Of a DNA stretch of 32,143 nucleotides, positions 7,615-17,529 are shown in pieces. The notes below the pieces were generated by a model that did not search any database, was not told where the DNA came from, and saw only the letters and a list, made by a program, of their open reading frames with translations. This stretch comes from Planctomycetota bacterium. GTDB lineage: Bacteria > Planctomycetota > Planctomycetia > Pirellulales > Pirellulaceae. The DNA lies in NCBI GenBank assembly GCA_014584305.1, contig JACTND010000047.1, positions 1 to 32,143 on the forward strand, in the 5' to 3' direction. Position numbers and translations under genes: made by a program. Positions within the stretch are counted from its first letter, which is position 1. Each line of letters begins with the position of its first letter.

Positions 7615-10600
7615 TCAAATGATGTTGCCGTAGCGATGCACCGTTTGCGACACGCTCTGCTCGCGCAATAACGAGAGCAACTCCAGCCGACCGTTGAGCG
7701 CCGGCGGCCCGGAAAATACGGGCGTGTTGCCAATCTCTGTCGCGCCGGGATACTGCTCCTTTTCACCGAGGGTACTACCGTTCAACCAACGCAAAGTACC
7801 CTCGCGCAGATTCGTCATCCGGCGGACAAATTGTTCGCGGGATTCAACCACTACTGGACGTTGCGCGCTATCGGAAAATACTTGGAGCCATTCAGCGGGT
7901 CGCGCGGCCGAAATGGTCAGCGGCACCGATACGATGCGGCAAGCGATGGCCGCCAAGGCGGCGGACAAAGGCGCCGACGCCGCACGGGGATCGACCAGAC
8001 GCAAAACATGCCACGGACGCCGCCGATAGCGAAAATGATTGGTTTCACCATGAAGCTGTGACGGATCGTGTTCTCGCGAAAAATATCGGTCCCACCAATA
8101 CGCATAGCTTTCCGCCGCGGCCATCAAGGACTCACCCTGGTTCGCCACGTGTGGCGACAATCGTTCGACCAACTCGGCGATGTCGGCCGTTAACGGCCCG
8201 CGGGTCGTCGGCGGTGCGACTGTGTCCCATTCACAGAAGCAAGCCACATAGTTGGGCCCTCCGGCTTTGGCACCCGGACCGACACAGGAGTCCTTCCAGC
8301 CGCCGAAGGGTTGGCGTTGCACAATGGCCCCCGTCGTCCCGCGATTGATGTAGGCGTTCCCTACTTCGACTTGTTCCCGCCACAGCTGAATCTCTTCGGG
8401 ATCGAGCGAATGCAATCCGCCCGTCAGTCCCAGATGACTACTGTTTTGAATCCGAATGGCTTCCGGCAAACTGGTCACACGCATCAGTCCGAGCACCGGA
8501 CCAAAACACTCATGGCGGTGGTACCAGCTACCGGGCTGAACTCCGAGCTTGATGCCGGGACTCCACAAACAGGGATTCCCATCCACCATCCGTGGCTCCA
8601 ACAGCCACGACTCTCCCGGGTCGAGGGTGGTCAACCCGCGTCGCAACACGTCGTCCGGTTCCCGGATCACCGGGGTAGCTATGGCCATGGGATTCCAAGA
8701 ACCACCGACGATCAGACTTTCCGCGGCATCCTTCAGTTGATGGCGAAACTTTTCACTGTCATACACGGGTGCTTCTATCAAGGCCAAACTGGTGGCCGAA
8801 CATTTCTGCCCGGAGTGACCGAAAGCGCCGCGGACCAGGTCTTTAATGGCTAAATCCCAGTCGGCGTTGACGGTAATGATCATGGCGTTCTTGCCGCTCG
8901 TTTCCGCAAATAACGGCAACTCGGGTCGGGCTGTTTGAAAATTGCGCGCGGTCTCATAGCTGCCTGTCAAGATAACCGCCGCCGTGCGGGGATCTTCGAT
9001 CAGTCGCTGTCCGGCAGCGCGGTCGGCTGTGGGGATCAACTGCAACACATCGCGCGGTACGCCAGCCCGCCACATTTGTTGGGCCAACATCCAAGCCGTC
9101 AGTACGGTTTCACGCGACGGTTTCAAAATTACGGCATTCCCCGCCATCAATCCGGCCAAGACGCCTCCCGCCGGTATCGCATACGGAAAATTCCACGGTG
9201 GCGTAACGACCACCACGCCCCGCGCTCGGCAACTCGTCCCATCAAAAAAGCCTGGGGCGTCGAGGGCTTGCGCGTAGTAATTGGCGAAGTCGATCGCTTC
9301 GGAAACTTCAATGTCTGCTTCGGTCACTGTCTTGCCGGCGTCCAGCAGCATCGCGCCGATTGTCTCACCTCGTTGACGCGCGAGTTCGGCAGCCACTTCG
9401 CGCAGAATTCGGGAACGTTCGGCAATTCCCAAAGACTCCCAACGCGGTTGCGCATCGACCGCTACCGCCAACGCTTGGTCAACGTCGGCAGCGTTCGCCT
9501 GCGCGAAGCGATAGGCCTCTAAACCCGGCCGCGACGGATCGCGCCCAACGCCCGTGAACTCGCGCGCTTGCCGTTGCCCCCCAATTTCCAGCGGCAGTGG
9601 TTCGATAGATTTGTTGCTCCAGTCGTCAACGATTTGTTGGATCCATTGTCGGTTCGCCGGCAGCGAGAAATCCGTGTCGGGAACATTGGTAAACGGCTCC
9701 CCTTTCGCGGTTGGTCGCAGTTGTTCCGTCAAGCGATTCTGTTGGCGGTTGGGGAGGCTGGACAATTCCTCGGAATGGGCCAAGGCACACGCCTGCAGGA
9801 ATGCGTCCCGTTGGGCATTCCATTGGGCAGAGCCCTCCTGCAAGCCGAACAGAGCGCCGAGAAAACTCCCCGGCGCGGTGTTCTCGTCCAAGCGGCGCAC
9901 GAGATAGGCGATGGCCGCTTCAAACTCATCATCCGGAACCGCAGGCGTATAAATCACCAATCCGCCAGCGCGTTCGCGGACTTCCAACGCTTGGCCGTTG
10001 GCCATTCCTTCCAGCATTTCAAACTCAACCCGCGATTCCACGCGCCGTTCACGGCGAAGCAACAGGGCCAAGGCGATGTCGAACAGGTTGTGGCTGGCCA
10101 CGCCCAACCGGACGGCGGCTGCATTCTCGGGTCGCGTGCCGAACTCCAGCATCCGCTTGAAATTGGCATCGACCTCTAATTTGGTTCGATAAGGGGCTTG
10201 CTCCCAACCGCGCAGACTGGCTTCGACCTGTTCCATCGCCAAATTGGCCCCTTTGACGAGGCGAATCTTGATACCTGCGCCCCCGGCACCCCGGCGCCGT
10301 TGGGCCCAATGGGTCAATTCCTGTTGAACGCCGAATGAATCCGGCAGATAAGCTTGCAGCACAATGCCTGCCTCTAATCCATGAAATTCTGTTTCGTCCA
10401 AAACTTGGCGAAAGACATCGACGGTCAAATGCAGATCCCGGTATTCTTCCATGTCGAGATTGATGAATTTGGTTTGACCAGAAAGGTTGTTCATCGCCGC
10501 CCGATACAATTCGCGCAAACGAGATTTAGTCAGTTCGACGGTCTGCGCGTAGCCCGACATCACGATTTGGCTGATGATCGACGAGAGCTTTACTGAGAAG

Positions 10601-11163
10601 TAACTCAATTCTTTCCCGCGTAGGCGTTCCAGATATGCGCGAAAACGCCGCTCGGCTTCGCGTTCGCCAAGTACCGCCTCGCCCAATTGATTGAAGTTTA
10701 TCCGGATTCCTTGGCTGGATCGCCACTGTTGGTACTTTTGAAACTGGTCCTGCTCCGCGGAGATAATGACATGCTTCGCCTGTCGTCGGATATGCATCTT
10801 CATGGCGGGGATGACGATGCCCGGCACCCACCGAGCAGCCCATGATCCGCCGCGCATCGCCGCTCGATCGCGCCAGCCGAAATACCGGGGGATTCCATAT
10901 TGGCGCAGCATTCCCGCCAGGCGCTGCGCAGCGCGCGACGGCTGGTGAATCTTCAATAACTGATCGGCCAAAACGATCGTGAACTTTTTTCCCGACTCGT
11001 CCTGCATCATGCGCGCCATATTGGCGATATGAGCTCGTTCGCGAGGCGTTTCCTTTCCTCGCGAACTGCGCAAAATATCTCCCGCCAATTGAACAGCCTG
11101 CTGAGCCAGTTGATCCGACAGTCCGGGTGCCAATCGCATTTCCGTTGTTTGTGTTGTGAGCAT
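7615..11163 (-). CDS. putA: Bifunctional proline dehydrogenase / L-glutamate gamma-semialdehyde dehydrogenase
   Basis: From ATG 11163 the protein has 1182 residues. Residues about 94-425 are the FAD-dependent proline dehydrogenase barrel, with the signature RLVKGANLAMEQVEA. Residues about 525-1030 are the NAD-dependent aldehyde dehydrogenase domain: PPWNFPYAIP, ILKPS, general base E754 (AETSGKN) and nucleophile C788 (SGQKCSATS). Together they oxidise proline to glutamate by way of pyrroline-5-carboxylate. The 150-residue C-terminal extension fits the longer PutA types with an aldehyde-dehydrogenase-like tail. No N-terminal ribbon-helix-helix domain is present, so self-repression as in enteric PutA is not expected. 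The frame stays open to 11391, but those 76 codons look non-coding; ATG 11163 has only a weak Shine-Dalgarno. It stands alone, facing the GGDEF-EAL gene. Confidence 0.93.
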   Translation of the reverse strand: MLTTQTTEMRLAPGLSDQLAQQAVQLAGDILRSSRGKETPRERAHIANMARMMQDESGKKFTIVLADQLLKIHQPSRAAQRLAGMLRQYGIPRYFGWRDRAAMRGGSWAARWVPGIVIPAMKMHIRRQAKHVIISAEQDQFQKYQQWRSSQGIRINFNQLGEAVLGEREAERRFRAYLERLRGKELSYFSVKLSSIISQIVMSGYAQTVELTKSRLRELYRAAMNNLSGQTKFINLDMEEYRDLHLTVDVFRQVLDETEFHGLEAGIVLQAYLPDSFGVQQELTHWAQRRRGAGGAGIKIRLVKGANLAMEQVEASLRGWEQAPYRTKLEVDANFKRMLEFGTRPENAAAVRLGVASHNLFDIALALLLRRERRVESRVEFEMLEGMANGQALEVRERAGGLVIYTPAVPDDEFEAAIAYLVRRLDENTAPGSFLGALFGLQEGSAQWNAQRDAFLQACALAHSEELSSLPNRQQNRLTEQLRPTAKGEPFTNVPDTDFSLPANRQWIQQIVDDWSNKSIEPLPLEIGGQRQAREFTGVGRDPSRPGLEAYRFAQANAADVDQALAVAVDAQPRWESLGIAERSRILREVAAELARQRGETIGAMLLDAGKTVTEADIEVSEAIDFANYYAQALDAPGFFDGTSCRARGVVVVTPPWNFPYAIPAGGVLAGLMAGNAVILKPSRETVLTAWMLAQQMWRAGVPRDVLQLIPTADRAAGQRLIEDPRTAAVILTGSYETARNFQTARPELPLFAETSGKNAMIITVNADWDLAIKDLVRGAFGHSGQKCSATSLALIEAPVYDSEKFRHQLKDAAESLIVGGSWNPMAIATPVIREPDDVLRRGLTTLDPGESWLLEPRMVDGNPCLWSPGIKLGVQPGSWYHRHECFGPVLGLMRVTSLPEAIRIQNSSHLGLTGGLHSLDPEEIQLWREQVEVGNAYINRGTTGAIVQRQPFGGWKDSCVGPGAKAGGPNYVACFCEWDTVAPPTTRGPLTADIAELVERLSPHVANQGESLMAAAESYAYWWDRYFSREHDPSQLHGETNHFRYRRRPWHVLRLVDPRAASAPLSAALAAIACRIVSVPLTISAARPAEWLQVFSDSAQRPVVVESREQFVRRMTNLREGTLRWLNGSTLGEKEQYPGATEIGNTPVFSGPPALNGRLELLSLLREQSVSQTVHRYGNII

Positions 11164-11512
11164 GGATGAATGCCAGACTTTTACAGGGGAACGAGCGTTC
11201 CAAGTGATTCTCGCCGATCCGCCTACGAGCCCTCCGCGGCGGGGAGATCCATCCCGCACATTACATGTGCAGAGGTTGGAGGCCGATGATCGCTGTCGTC
11301 CACCGCCGTCGGGTTCACTATGTAATAGACTGTAGCAGTCTCGTTCAGCCTTGAAAAAGGGGCTCCCAAGGCGTTCTGCGACCTGATTCAATTGGTAGCA
11401 ATCGCCTAGAATAAAGGACGATCATGTGACGGACGATTCAATAAACGATCGACTTCGCCGAATTGGCTTCGAATAGGACCCCGGTACAACAATCAACGGA
11501 CACGTAAGGACC
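11164..11512. other. Divergent intergenic region
   Basis: This region separates the divergent putA and AsmA-like genes and should hold both promoters. A perfect 6-bp dyad, GCACAT-TAC-ATGTGC at 11256-11270, is the best operator candidate and lies about 95 bp upstream of the putA start. An AT-richer stretch with TAGAAT near 11409 could be a -10 box for the plus-strand gene, but no convincing -35 was found. Confidence 0.4.
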
Positions 11513-12892
11513 ATGCAACCTCTGGACCCCCAAAAGCCGCTGCCCGCGCACTACAACCCTTCGCAATTCAGCTCCGGATCGCGCCCGAAGTCTTTCTGTG
11601 GCTGTTTTGCCATCGGCTGCGGCGCGGTCCTGATATTAGTCATTGTGGGCTGTGGATCCCTATGGTATGTGATCATGAATACCGCGATCCCGCTGAGATT
11701 CATCGCCGACGAAATACAGAAAGGGGGCAATTTTCAAGTCGAGGGCCTGAAAGGATCTTTCACCAGCGGCATCGAGGCCGACGCAGTCCGTTTTCGTCCC
11801 GATAAACGCGAAACCACCGAATGGTCGGAACTAAGTAACCTGAAAGTCCGTTATCGCTTTAATTGGATCGGGATCTGGGGGAACTCGGATTTTGTCATCG
11901 AGGAAATCAGCGTGGACGGCGGAAAATTGTATGGCCGCCTGGACTCCAATTTGCATGACGAGCCATTAGACCTGTTCGGCATCTTGGGGCCATTGCAAGA
12001 CACCATGGACGAAATCGCGCGGTCGGGCGATCCCCAGGCCCCGGGCGGGTTGCAGGTCAAACGGATTCGTTTTGCCAACGTGACGTTTATCGATCCACAA
12101 ACCGAAACCGAGTTTCACATCGACGAGATTCGTGTGGACGGATTGGCTGTGAAGGGAGATCAATTGACCGAGCTGGGCGATATCACCGTGCGCGTGGATG
12201 GTTTAGACATTACAACAGAACGATCCACGCGAGATGGAGCGCGGATCGGTGACAAACGATTTGCTGGCAAGGTCCAACAAGGGTTCGCGCGGCGCGCGAA
12301 GCAAGACTTCGCCTTTACCATCGATGTCTCGACGCGCGGAAAACAATTGGACTATTTTGCCGATTGGTTTGGTTCGCGCGTGATCATCGATGCGTGGCAG
12401 ACGTCAGGGACTTTTCACATGCACGTCGACAACTTTTCGCCCGACGAATTTTTTTTGTTTGATCGCCAGGGGGCCATACCCCGCAATATTCGATTGAACT
12501 TGACCGCGTCTTCCCGCCGCCCGAACACCATTGCTTCGATCGACGCCGACGGATCTTTTCAGTTGGGGACCACTCCCTTTACCGATTTCCAACCACTCGC
12601 GGATGACCCGCCACGTGCGGGCACCTGGTTTTCCGCGAAGGGCACGGTCACCGGCCAAACGGTGACGGCACGAGTGCGCGTGATCTCGAAATTGCCGTTA
12701 TTAATGATCGAATTGGAGCCGGTCACGGGCTGGAGCACGGAAGAACTTTGGGCACAAGTCGTCTTCAATAAGGCATTCGAACAGTTGAATGAAAGCGACC
12801 GTTTGCTGATCCAGCGCTCGATTCCTGTCAACCTACCGAACTCCGCGGAGTCCCCACCGCCAGAACGCGAGATGCCGCAAGACGATCTGTAG
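11513..12892 (+). CDS. Membrane-anchored protein of unknown function, possibly AsmA/TamB-like
   Basis: A 459-residue protein with a good Shine-Dalgarno (AAGGA) just before its ATG. A proline-rich cytoplasmic segment (1-28) precedes one hydrophobic helix (about 31-55), and the rest is predicted periplasmic and beta-strand rich. The segment after the helix, VEGLKGSFTSGIEADAVRF (76-94), and alternating phrases such as 'VKRIRFANVTFID' and 'IDEIRVDGLAVKG' resemble the start of AsmA/TamB-type proteins, which form hydrophobic grooves for lipid transport to the outer membrane. That is a pattern impression and not a database result. The tail is proline- and acid-rich. It ends 19 bp from the converging LplT-Aas gene, which also handles phospholipids. 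No enzyme motif is seen. Confidence 0.72.
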   Translation: MQPLDPQKPLPAHYNPSQFSSGSRPKSFCGCFAIGCGAVLILVIVGCGSLWYVIMNTAIPLRFIADEIQKGGNFQVEGLKGSFTSGIEADAVRFRPDKRETTEWSELSNLKVRYRFNWIGIWGNSDFVIEEISVDGGKLYGRLDSNLHDEPLDLFGILGPLQDTMDEIARSGDPQAPGGLQVKRIRFANVTFIDPQTETEFHIDEIRVDGLAVKGDQLTELGDITVRVDGLDITTERSTRDGARIGDKRFAGKVQQGFARRAKQDFAFTIDVSTRGKQLDYFADWFGSRVIIDAWQTSGTFHMHVDNFSPDEFFLFDRQGAIPRNIRLNLTASSRRPNTIASIDADGSFQLGTTPFTDFQPLADDPPRAGTWFSAKGTVTGQTVTARVRVISKLPLLMIELEPVTGWSTEELWAQVVFNKAFEQLNESDRLLIQRSIPVNLPNSAESPPPEREMPQDDL

Positions 12893-12911
12893 CGGGACGA
12901 TTGACGTCGCG

Positions 12912-15900
12912 TCACTGAGTCAGCCGGAGCGCCAAATCTTTTATTCCTTTGAGGTCTAGTTTGCCGGTTCCCAACAGCGGGAGTTCCGGCACCAACAAGA
13001 AACTATCGGGGGTGGGGATAAAAAGGTTCGGCAGGCCCGCGGCCGATAGTCCGGCACAAATCTCGATCGGCGTTTTCGGCAACTCCGTATGCAACACAAT
13101 CAGCCGTTCTCCTTTGCGCGCATCCGGGACGGCCGTGACGGCGACTTGAGGCGTCTCGACCGGTTGGCCAATCTGTGCGACGATCGCTTCCTCGACCAAT
13201 ACGTGCGGCACCATTTCCCCACCGATTTTGGAGAAACGGCTGACGCGGCCTGTGATTTTGATAAACCCGTCGGCATCGATCAAAGCTACATCGCCTGTCC
13301 GGTACCAGCCGTCGACGATCTCTTCGGCAGTTTTCTCGGGATGATTCAAGTAGCCGGCCATCACGTTGGGACCTTTGATCCACAACATGCCCGGTTGATT
13401 CTCACCGAGCTCGGCGCCGGTATCCAAGTCGGTAACTTTCGCCGCCACGTTGGGAATGGGACGTCCCACGGTTCCTTCTTTGCAATCGACCTGAAAGTTT
13501 TGTATCTGCCGAGTCGGCGGAATGTTGACGGAAACTAACGGCGATAGTTCTGTTGTTCCATACCCCTCGATCGGCCGCACGCCGAATTTCTTTTCGAACT
13601 CATCCGCCAGTTCCATCGGCATGCGTTCGGCCCCGACGACCACGACCTCCAGTGTCTTGAACTCTTCAGGCGTGCAGCGTTTGGCGTAATTGCGGAGGAA
13701 CGTCGGGGTAGCCAACAACACGGTTCCGCCGAAATCTTGTACCAGTTTGCCGATCTGTCGCGCGTCGAGGGGGCTGAAATGGTACGCCCCCGCGATGTTC
13801 AAGCCCATCACGCCCCACATGGCGACGGTGTAGCCAAACGAGTGAAAAATCGGCAGGACGCCCACGATCACATCCGACGGTTTAAGGCAGATGACCTGGT
13901 CGATGGCCGCTACATTGGACGCGATATTGCCCTGCGTCAACATCACGCCTTTAGGCCAGCCCGTAGAGCCGGACGTAAAGATGATCGTCAGCAAATCGTC
14001 CGGTCGCAGGCGGTGCAATCCCAAGGTCGATTCCAACCAATGGGCGGGTGTGAGGTAGGCCGACCAGGCGCTCAGCAGCTTGTCGCTCCAGCCGACCTTC
14101 GGCCGCAAATCGTCGAGGAAGACGACTTCGGCTTCGAAACGAAAATCAAATTTCTCCAAGACTTTTTTGGTGGTCAGGACATGGCGAATTCCCGCTTCGC
14201 GCAGGCAATGATTCATGATGTCATTGCTAACCGTGTAGTTGAGATTGACGGCGACGCGGCGATCGATAGCCAACGCCATGTTGACAATCATGCCGCCGGT
14301 GCTGGGGGGAATCAGCACGCCCACATGTACTTCATCCCGCGAGAGCACACAGCGGCGCAGTAAGCGGCGGAGGATCAGAGTACGCATCAAGAGCGACCCG
14401 CCCGTCAGGTTTTGTTTGGTGGAATCGCCGACTTTTTGCCGGAATTTGCGTTTTTTGCATTGTCGAATAAAGCGTTGGGCCGGCGCGACAAATTTAGCTT
14501 GGCGTTCGTTCACTGCGGCTGCTCCCATTTGCAATAGTTTCTGACGTAACTCATACAAGCTCGTGGTCGGTGGCAACGGATCACCGATGGTCACGGTTAT
14601 GGGCCGCCGGAACGTTGTCGGCCATTTGGTTACCGAGCGGCCTCCGGAGTAACTAAAGATACTGCCCCACAGTTCATCCAGATACACCGGGATGATGGGG
14701 ACATTGGTGCGCTCGACAATTTTCAAAGCTCCGGGGCGCAACCCTTGAATCTGGCCCGTGCGCGAAATCCCCCCTTCGGCGAAGATACACACCAAGTCGC
14801 CTTGTTCCAATTTCTGCCGCGCCGCTTGTAAACCCCGCGCAATCGACTTCGGGCCGCCGCTGATCAAGATGATCCCCGCAAAGTCGGCGAACCACTGCAG
14901 CGCCCGATTCGTGAAATTGCCTGCCCAGGCAATGGCATGAACGTGCCGGCGACCCATCAATAACATCACGGCACCATCCATCCAACTGATGTGGTTGGCG
15001 ACCAACAGCGCACCGCCGGACTCGGGCAGTTTTTCCAGACCGCGAATTTTCAGGCGATACACCAGGCGGAAAATCCAATACACGGCAATCCGCACCATAT
15101 CGCGCGACAACCGCCATACGGCAAACGCAAACACGATGATCGTGGTCAGACCCATGATCAGAAAGACGGCGCGGCTGCTGAACAGCGGCTGTTTGGCGGC
15201 GGACCGGGAAACGACCTTCAACATTCGGCGACGATCGGGCTCGGGATACTCGGCCGCTAACTCTTCGGGCAAGTCCACGGTTTCGTTCTCGCCCCGTCGA
15301 TAGCGATGTTGCGCAAACTCAAACAACACTCGGGCCTCGGCAGCGGTACGGACAGGCCCTTCCATGTCTCGGACGAACTCGATGCGTTCGGGAAGGCGGT
15401 CGGGCTCGTCGGCGGCCAAAAGCTGCGCGTAGCGAAGTTGCATTTTGTCCAGGAACAGGCGATCCTCGTCGGGCAGATTGCGGCCGCTGTATTCCGCGGG
15501 CAATTGCTCGATAGTCCCGTAACTTGTGGGGCGCCTCAATACCTCGGAATAAACCAAGGATGCCACCATGACGACGGTGAACAACATGAAGTTGGTCGCC
15601 GCCAATATCGACCCGCGCGATTCACGCGGACTGCGATCCTGCAAATACGACGAGAGTGGAACATCAAAGAAACCGGAACAAATCCCGAGCATGGCGAACA
15701 CCACGCAAGTGAATGTCAATGGAATCCAGGACGATTGCGCGCTCACCAAGAAGAACGAAGGGGCGAAAAACAGCGCGACGGCAAAGGTGGTCATTCCCAG
15801 CGCCGCCCAAGGGACCAACCCCAGTTCGATTTTGCCCCCCGATGCGATTCCGGCCAGCACGCTCCCTAGGCCAATCCCTAACACAACGCTCACCAACAAG

Positions 15901-16754
15901 GGAATTTTCTCTTGTTCCCACGCTGCACCACTTTCGTCAGAGAAGGCGTCGATGTTGATTTGCGCCAGCGCTGCGAAGCCCCAGAAGAACGACACGCCGA
16001 GGGCCACGCGAAACAAGGCACCGGTCCGATACAACGCCTTGAGGTCTCGAACGGTCGCCCCCACGATGTTAATGGGAAATCGCAACCGTGGATTGGCGGG
16101 GGGGAGCGGGCGAATCAGCAGGCTGATGGCCGTCCCCACGAGGGCAATGCCGACTAATACCACGGTCGTCAACCAGACGCGCTCTTGCCCGCGGTTCCCT
16201 GTCTCATCGGCCAACCAATTCCCGATCGCCATTCCGATCACTACGGCGGAGAGAGTGGCCAAATTGAAGATTCCATTGCCGTTGGAAATTTGCCGCTCGT
16301 CGAGCAGTTCGGGGATCTTCCCGATTTTGGATGGGGCAAAGAGCGCACTCTGCGCTCCCATCAAGAACACAATAAAGAACAACAAATACAGGTTCTGCAG
16401 CAGCAAAGCGCCGATGGCCAGCGACATGATGGCGATCTCGGCAAATTTGCAATAGACGATTACATGCCGTTTGCTGAAACGGTCGGCCAGCCAACCGGCA
16501 GGTATCGCGAATACCAAGTAGGGCAGGACAAACGCTGTGGTTCCCGCCATCAATACCCAAGAATGGTATTCGGGCGAAACAAACTCCTTGCCCGTACCGA
16601 TTACAAACCAACGGAAAACGTTGTCGTTGATCGCCGTTAGCCAATTGGTCCACAAGAGGGCTTGAAAACTGCGCGACCAAACTCCCGCCTTGCGCTCCCC
16701 GGGTGCGACTGCACTCGCCGCTGCTTGTTCGTCGTTACGATCCGTCATGCCCAC
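12912..16754 (-). CDS. aas: LplT-like transporter fused to acyltransferase and acyl-ACP synthetase (Aas)
   Basis: A 1280-residue three-part protein. Residues about 28-550 are a major facilitator domain like LplT, which flips lysophospholipids inward. It has a hydrophilic insertion of about 110 residues (410-520) before its last helix. Residues about 560-740 are a PlsC-type acyltransferase with H588-x4-D593 and FAEGG (658-662). Residues about 790-1280 are an AMP-forming acyl-ACP/acyl-CoA synthetase with FTSGSTGWPKG (926-936), YGTTE and a C-terminal 'GTGKLDLKGI' lid. In Escherichia coli LplT and Aas are separate adjacent genes that re-acylate lysophosphatidylethanolamine, and here all steps are in one chain at the inner membrane. 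The start is ATG 16754, with a second ATG two codons later. It converges with the AsmA-like gene. Confidence 0.92.
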   Translation of the reverse strand: MGMTDRNDEQAAASAVAPGERKAGVWSRSFQALLWTNWLTAINDNVFRWFVIGTGKEFVSPEYHSWVLMAGTTAFVLPYLVFAIPAGWLADRFSKRHVIVYCKFAEIAIMSLAIGALLLQNLYLLFFIVFLMGAQSALFAPSKIGKIPELLDERQISNGNGIFNLATLSAVVIGMAIGNWLADETGNRGQERVWLTTVVLVGIALVGTAISLLIRPLPPANPRLRFPINIVGATVRDLKALYRTGALFRVALGVSFFWGFAALAQINIDAFSDESGAAWEQEKIPLLVSVVLGIGLGSVLAGIASGGKIELGLVPWAALGMTTFAVALFFAPSFFLVSAQSSWIPLTFTCVVFAMLGICSGFFDVPLSSYLQDRSPRESRGSILAATNFMLFTVVMVASLVYSEVLRRPTSYGTIEQLPAEYSGRNLPDEDRLFLDKMQLRYAQLLAADEPDRLPERIEFVRDMEGPVRTAAEARVLFEFAQHRYRRGENETVDLPEELAAEYPEPDRRRMLKVVSRSAAKQPLFSSRAVFLIMGLTTIIVFAFAVWRLSRDMVRIAVYWIFRLVYRLKIRGLEKLPESGGALLVANHISWMDGAVMLLMGRRHVHAIAWAGNFTNRALQWFADFAGIILISGGPKSIARGLQAARQKLEQGDLVCIFAEGGISRTGQIQGLRPGALKIVERTNVPIIPVYLDELWGSIFSYSGGRSVTKWPTTFRRPITVTIGDPLPPTTSLYELRQKLLQMGAAAVNERQAKFVAPAQRFIRQCKKRKFRQKVGDSTKQNLTGGSLLMRTLILRRLLRRCVLSRDEVHVGVLIPPSTGGMIVNMALAIDRRVAVNLNYTVSNDIMNHCLREAGIRHVLTTKKVLEKFDFRFEAEVVFLDDLRPKVGWSDKLLSAWSAYLTPAHWLESTLGLHRLRPDDLLTIIFTSGSTGWPKGVMLTQGNIASNVAAIDQVICLKPSDVIVGVLPIFHSFGYTVAMWGVMGLNIAGAYHFSPLDARQIGKLVQDFGGTVLLATPTFLRNYAKRCTPEEFKTLEVVVVGAERMPMELADEFEKKFGVRPIEGYGTTELSPLVSVNIPPTRQIQNFQVDCKEGTVGRPIPNVAAKVTDLDTGAELGENQPGMLWIKGPNVMAGYLNHPEKTAEEIVDGWYRTGDVALIDADGFIKITGRVSRFSKIGGEMVPHVLVEEAIVAQIGQPVETPQVAVTAVPDARKGERLIVLHTELPKTPIEICAGLSAAGLPNLFIPTPDSFLLVPELPLLGTGKLDLKGIKDLALRLTQ

Positions 16755-16975
16755 AGTGTAGGTTCGCGCCTTTCAAACTGACAATACCAACCGCATCGGA
16801 TGCTGTGGAACGCCCAGTCCGGTTCGCCGCGCAAAACGACCGTTTCACCGCCACGATCGGCATAAGCGACACAGGTGGGAGCGCTGTCAAGCCAAACCCC
16901 GGTGATGTTCGATAGGTGATCTAGGGCCGCGTTGGGTTGCGATTGGGCGATGTGCGATTGACAGGCGAATGAACG

Positions 16976-17329
16976 ATGAGCCGCACCTCCATAATGACGA
17001 TTGGCATTCTGCTGATCCTGTTGGGCATCAAGTTCAACCTGGTTGAATCGTATCATCTCAACGCCCAAGCCACGCGCTTTTGGATGGAGCGGATCGAGGA
17101 CCCGGCGGTGGCTCAACAGCAAGCCTTACAGGCTGGTCGCTTGCCGAGCTTCCAAACGTCGCCCCAGTACAATCCCTATCAACAAGCGTCCTATCCACAA
17201 AACGGGGCCTTGGGCGAGATTCCATGGCAACCAAAGGTGATCGCGCCCCCCGCCTGGTTGTGCTGGCCCGTGTTCTTTGTCGGAGCCGTGATGTTGCTCC
17301 ACGGCCTGTCGCTCCGACCAAATAGTTGA
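16976..17329 (+). CDS. Small two-helix membrane protein of unknown function
   Basis: A 117-residue protein with hydrophobic helices at about 5-23 and 94-113. A polar central region (24-90) separates them and is rich in Gln, Pro and Tyr (for example QTSPQYNPYQQASYPQ). This suggests both ends sit in the inner membrane with an external or cytoplasmic loop. No family is recognised. It follows a 221-bp gap after the divergent LplT-Aas start and is about 200 bp before the ABC permease, so it may be its own transcript. The ribosome binding site is weak, but length, helices and absence of a competing frame support a real gene. Confidence 0.65.
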   Translation: MSRTSIMTIGILLILLGIKFNLVESYHLNAQATRFWMERIEDPAVAQQQALQAGRLPSFQTSPQYNPYQQASYPQNGALGEIPWQPKVIAPPAWLCWPVFFVGAVMLLHGLSLRPNS

Positions 17330-17529
17330 CGCCTAGTCTGGCCACGCGTCGCACCCCATTGGAAACCGTTCACGAACGCCTGTCAAAGTCGTCAGCGTGA
17401 TTGGTGATGTCGTTGTCCGCTCGATCATTCAGCAGCATCAAACGCCTCGGCACGAAACGTTAACGGTTGTGTATTTGGGCGGCTGATGGAACTGGTTGAT
17501 CCTCGAAACGTCCGTTAAGATGTGTCGTT

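Noticed and set aside
11164..11391. 76-codon extension of PutA
   Set aside because: The extra residues have no homology pattern and would cover the dyad and promoter region between divergent genes.
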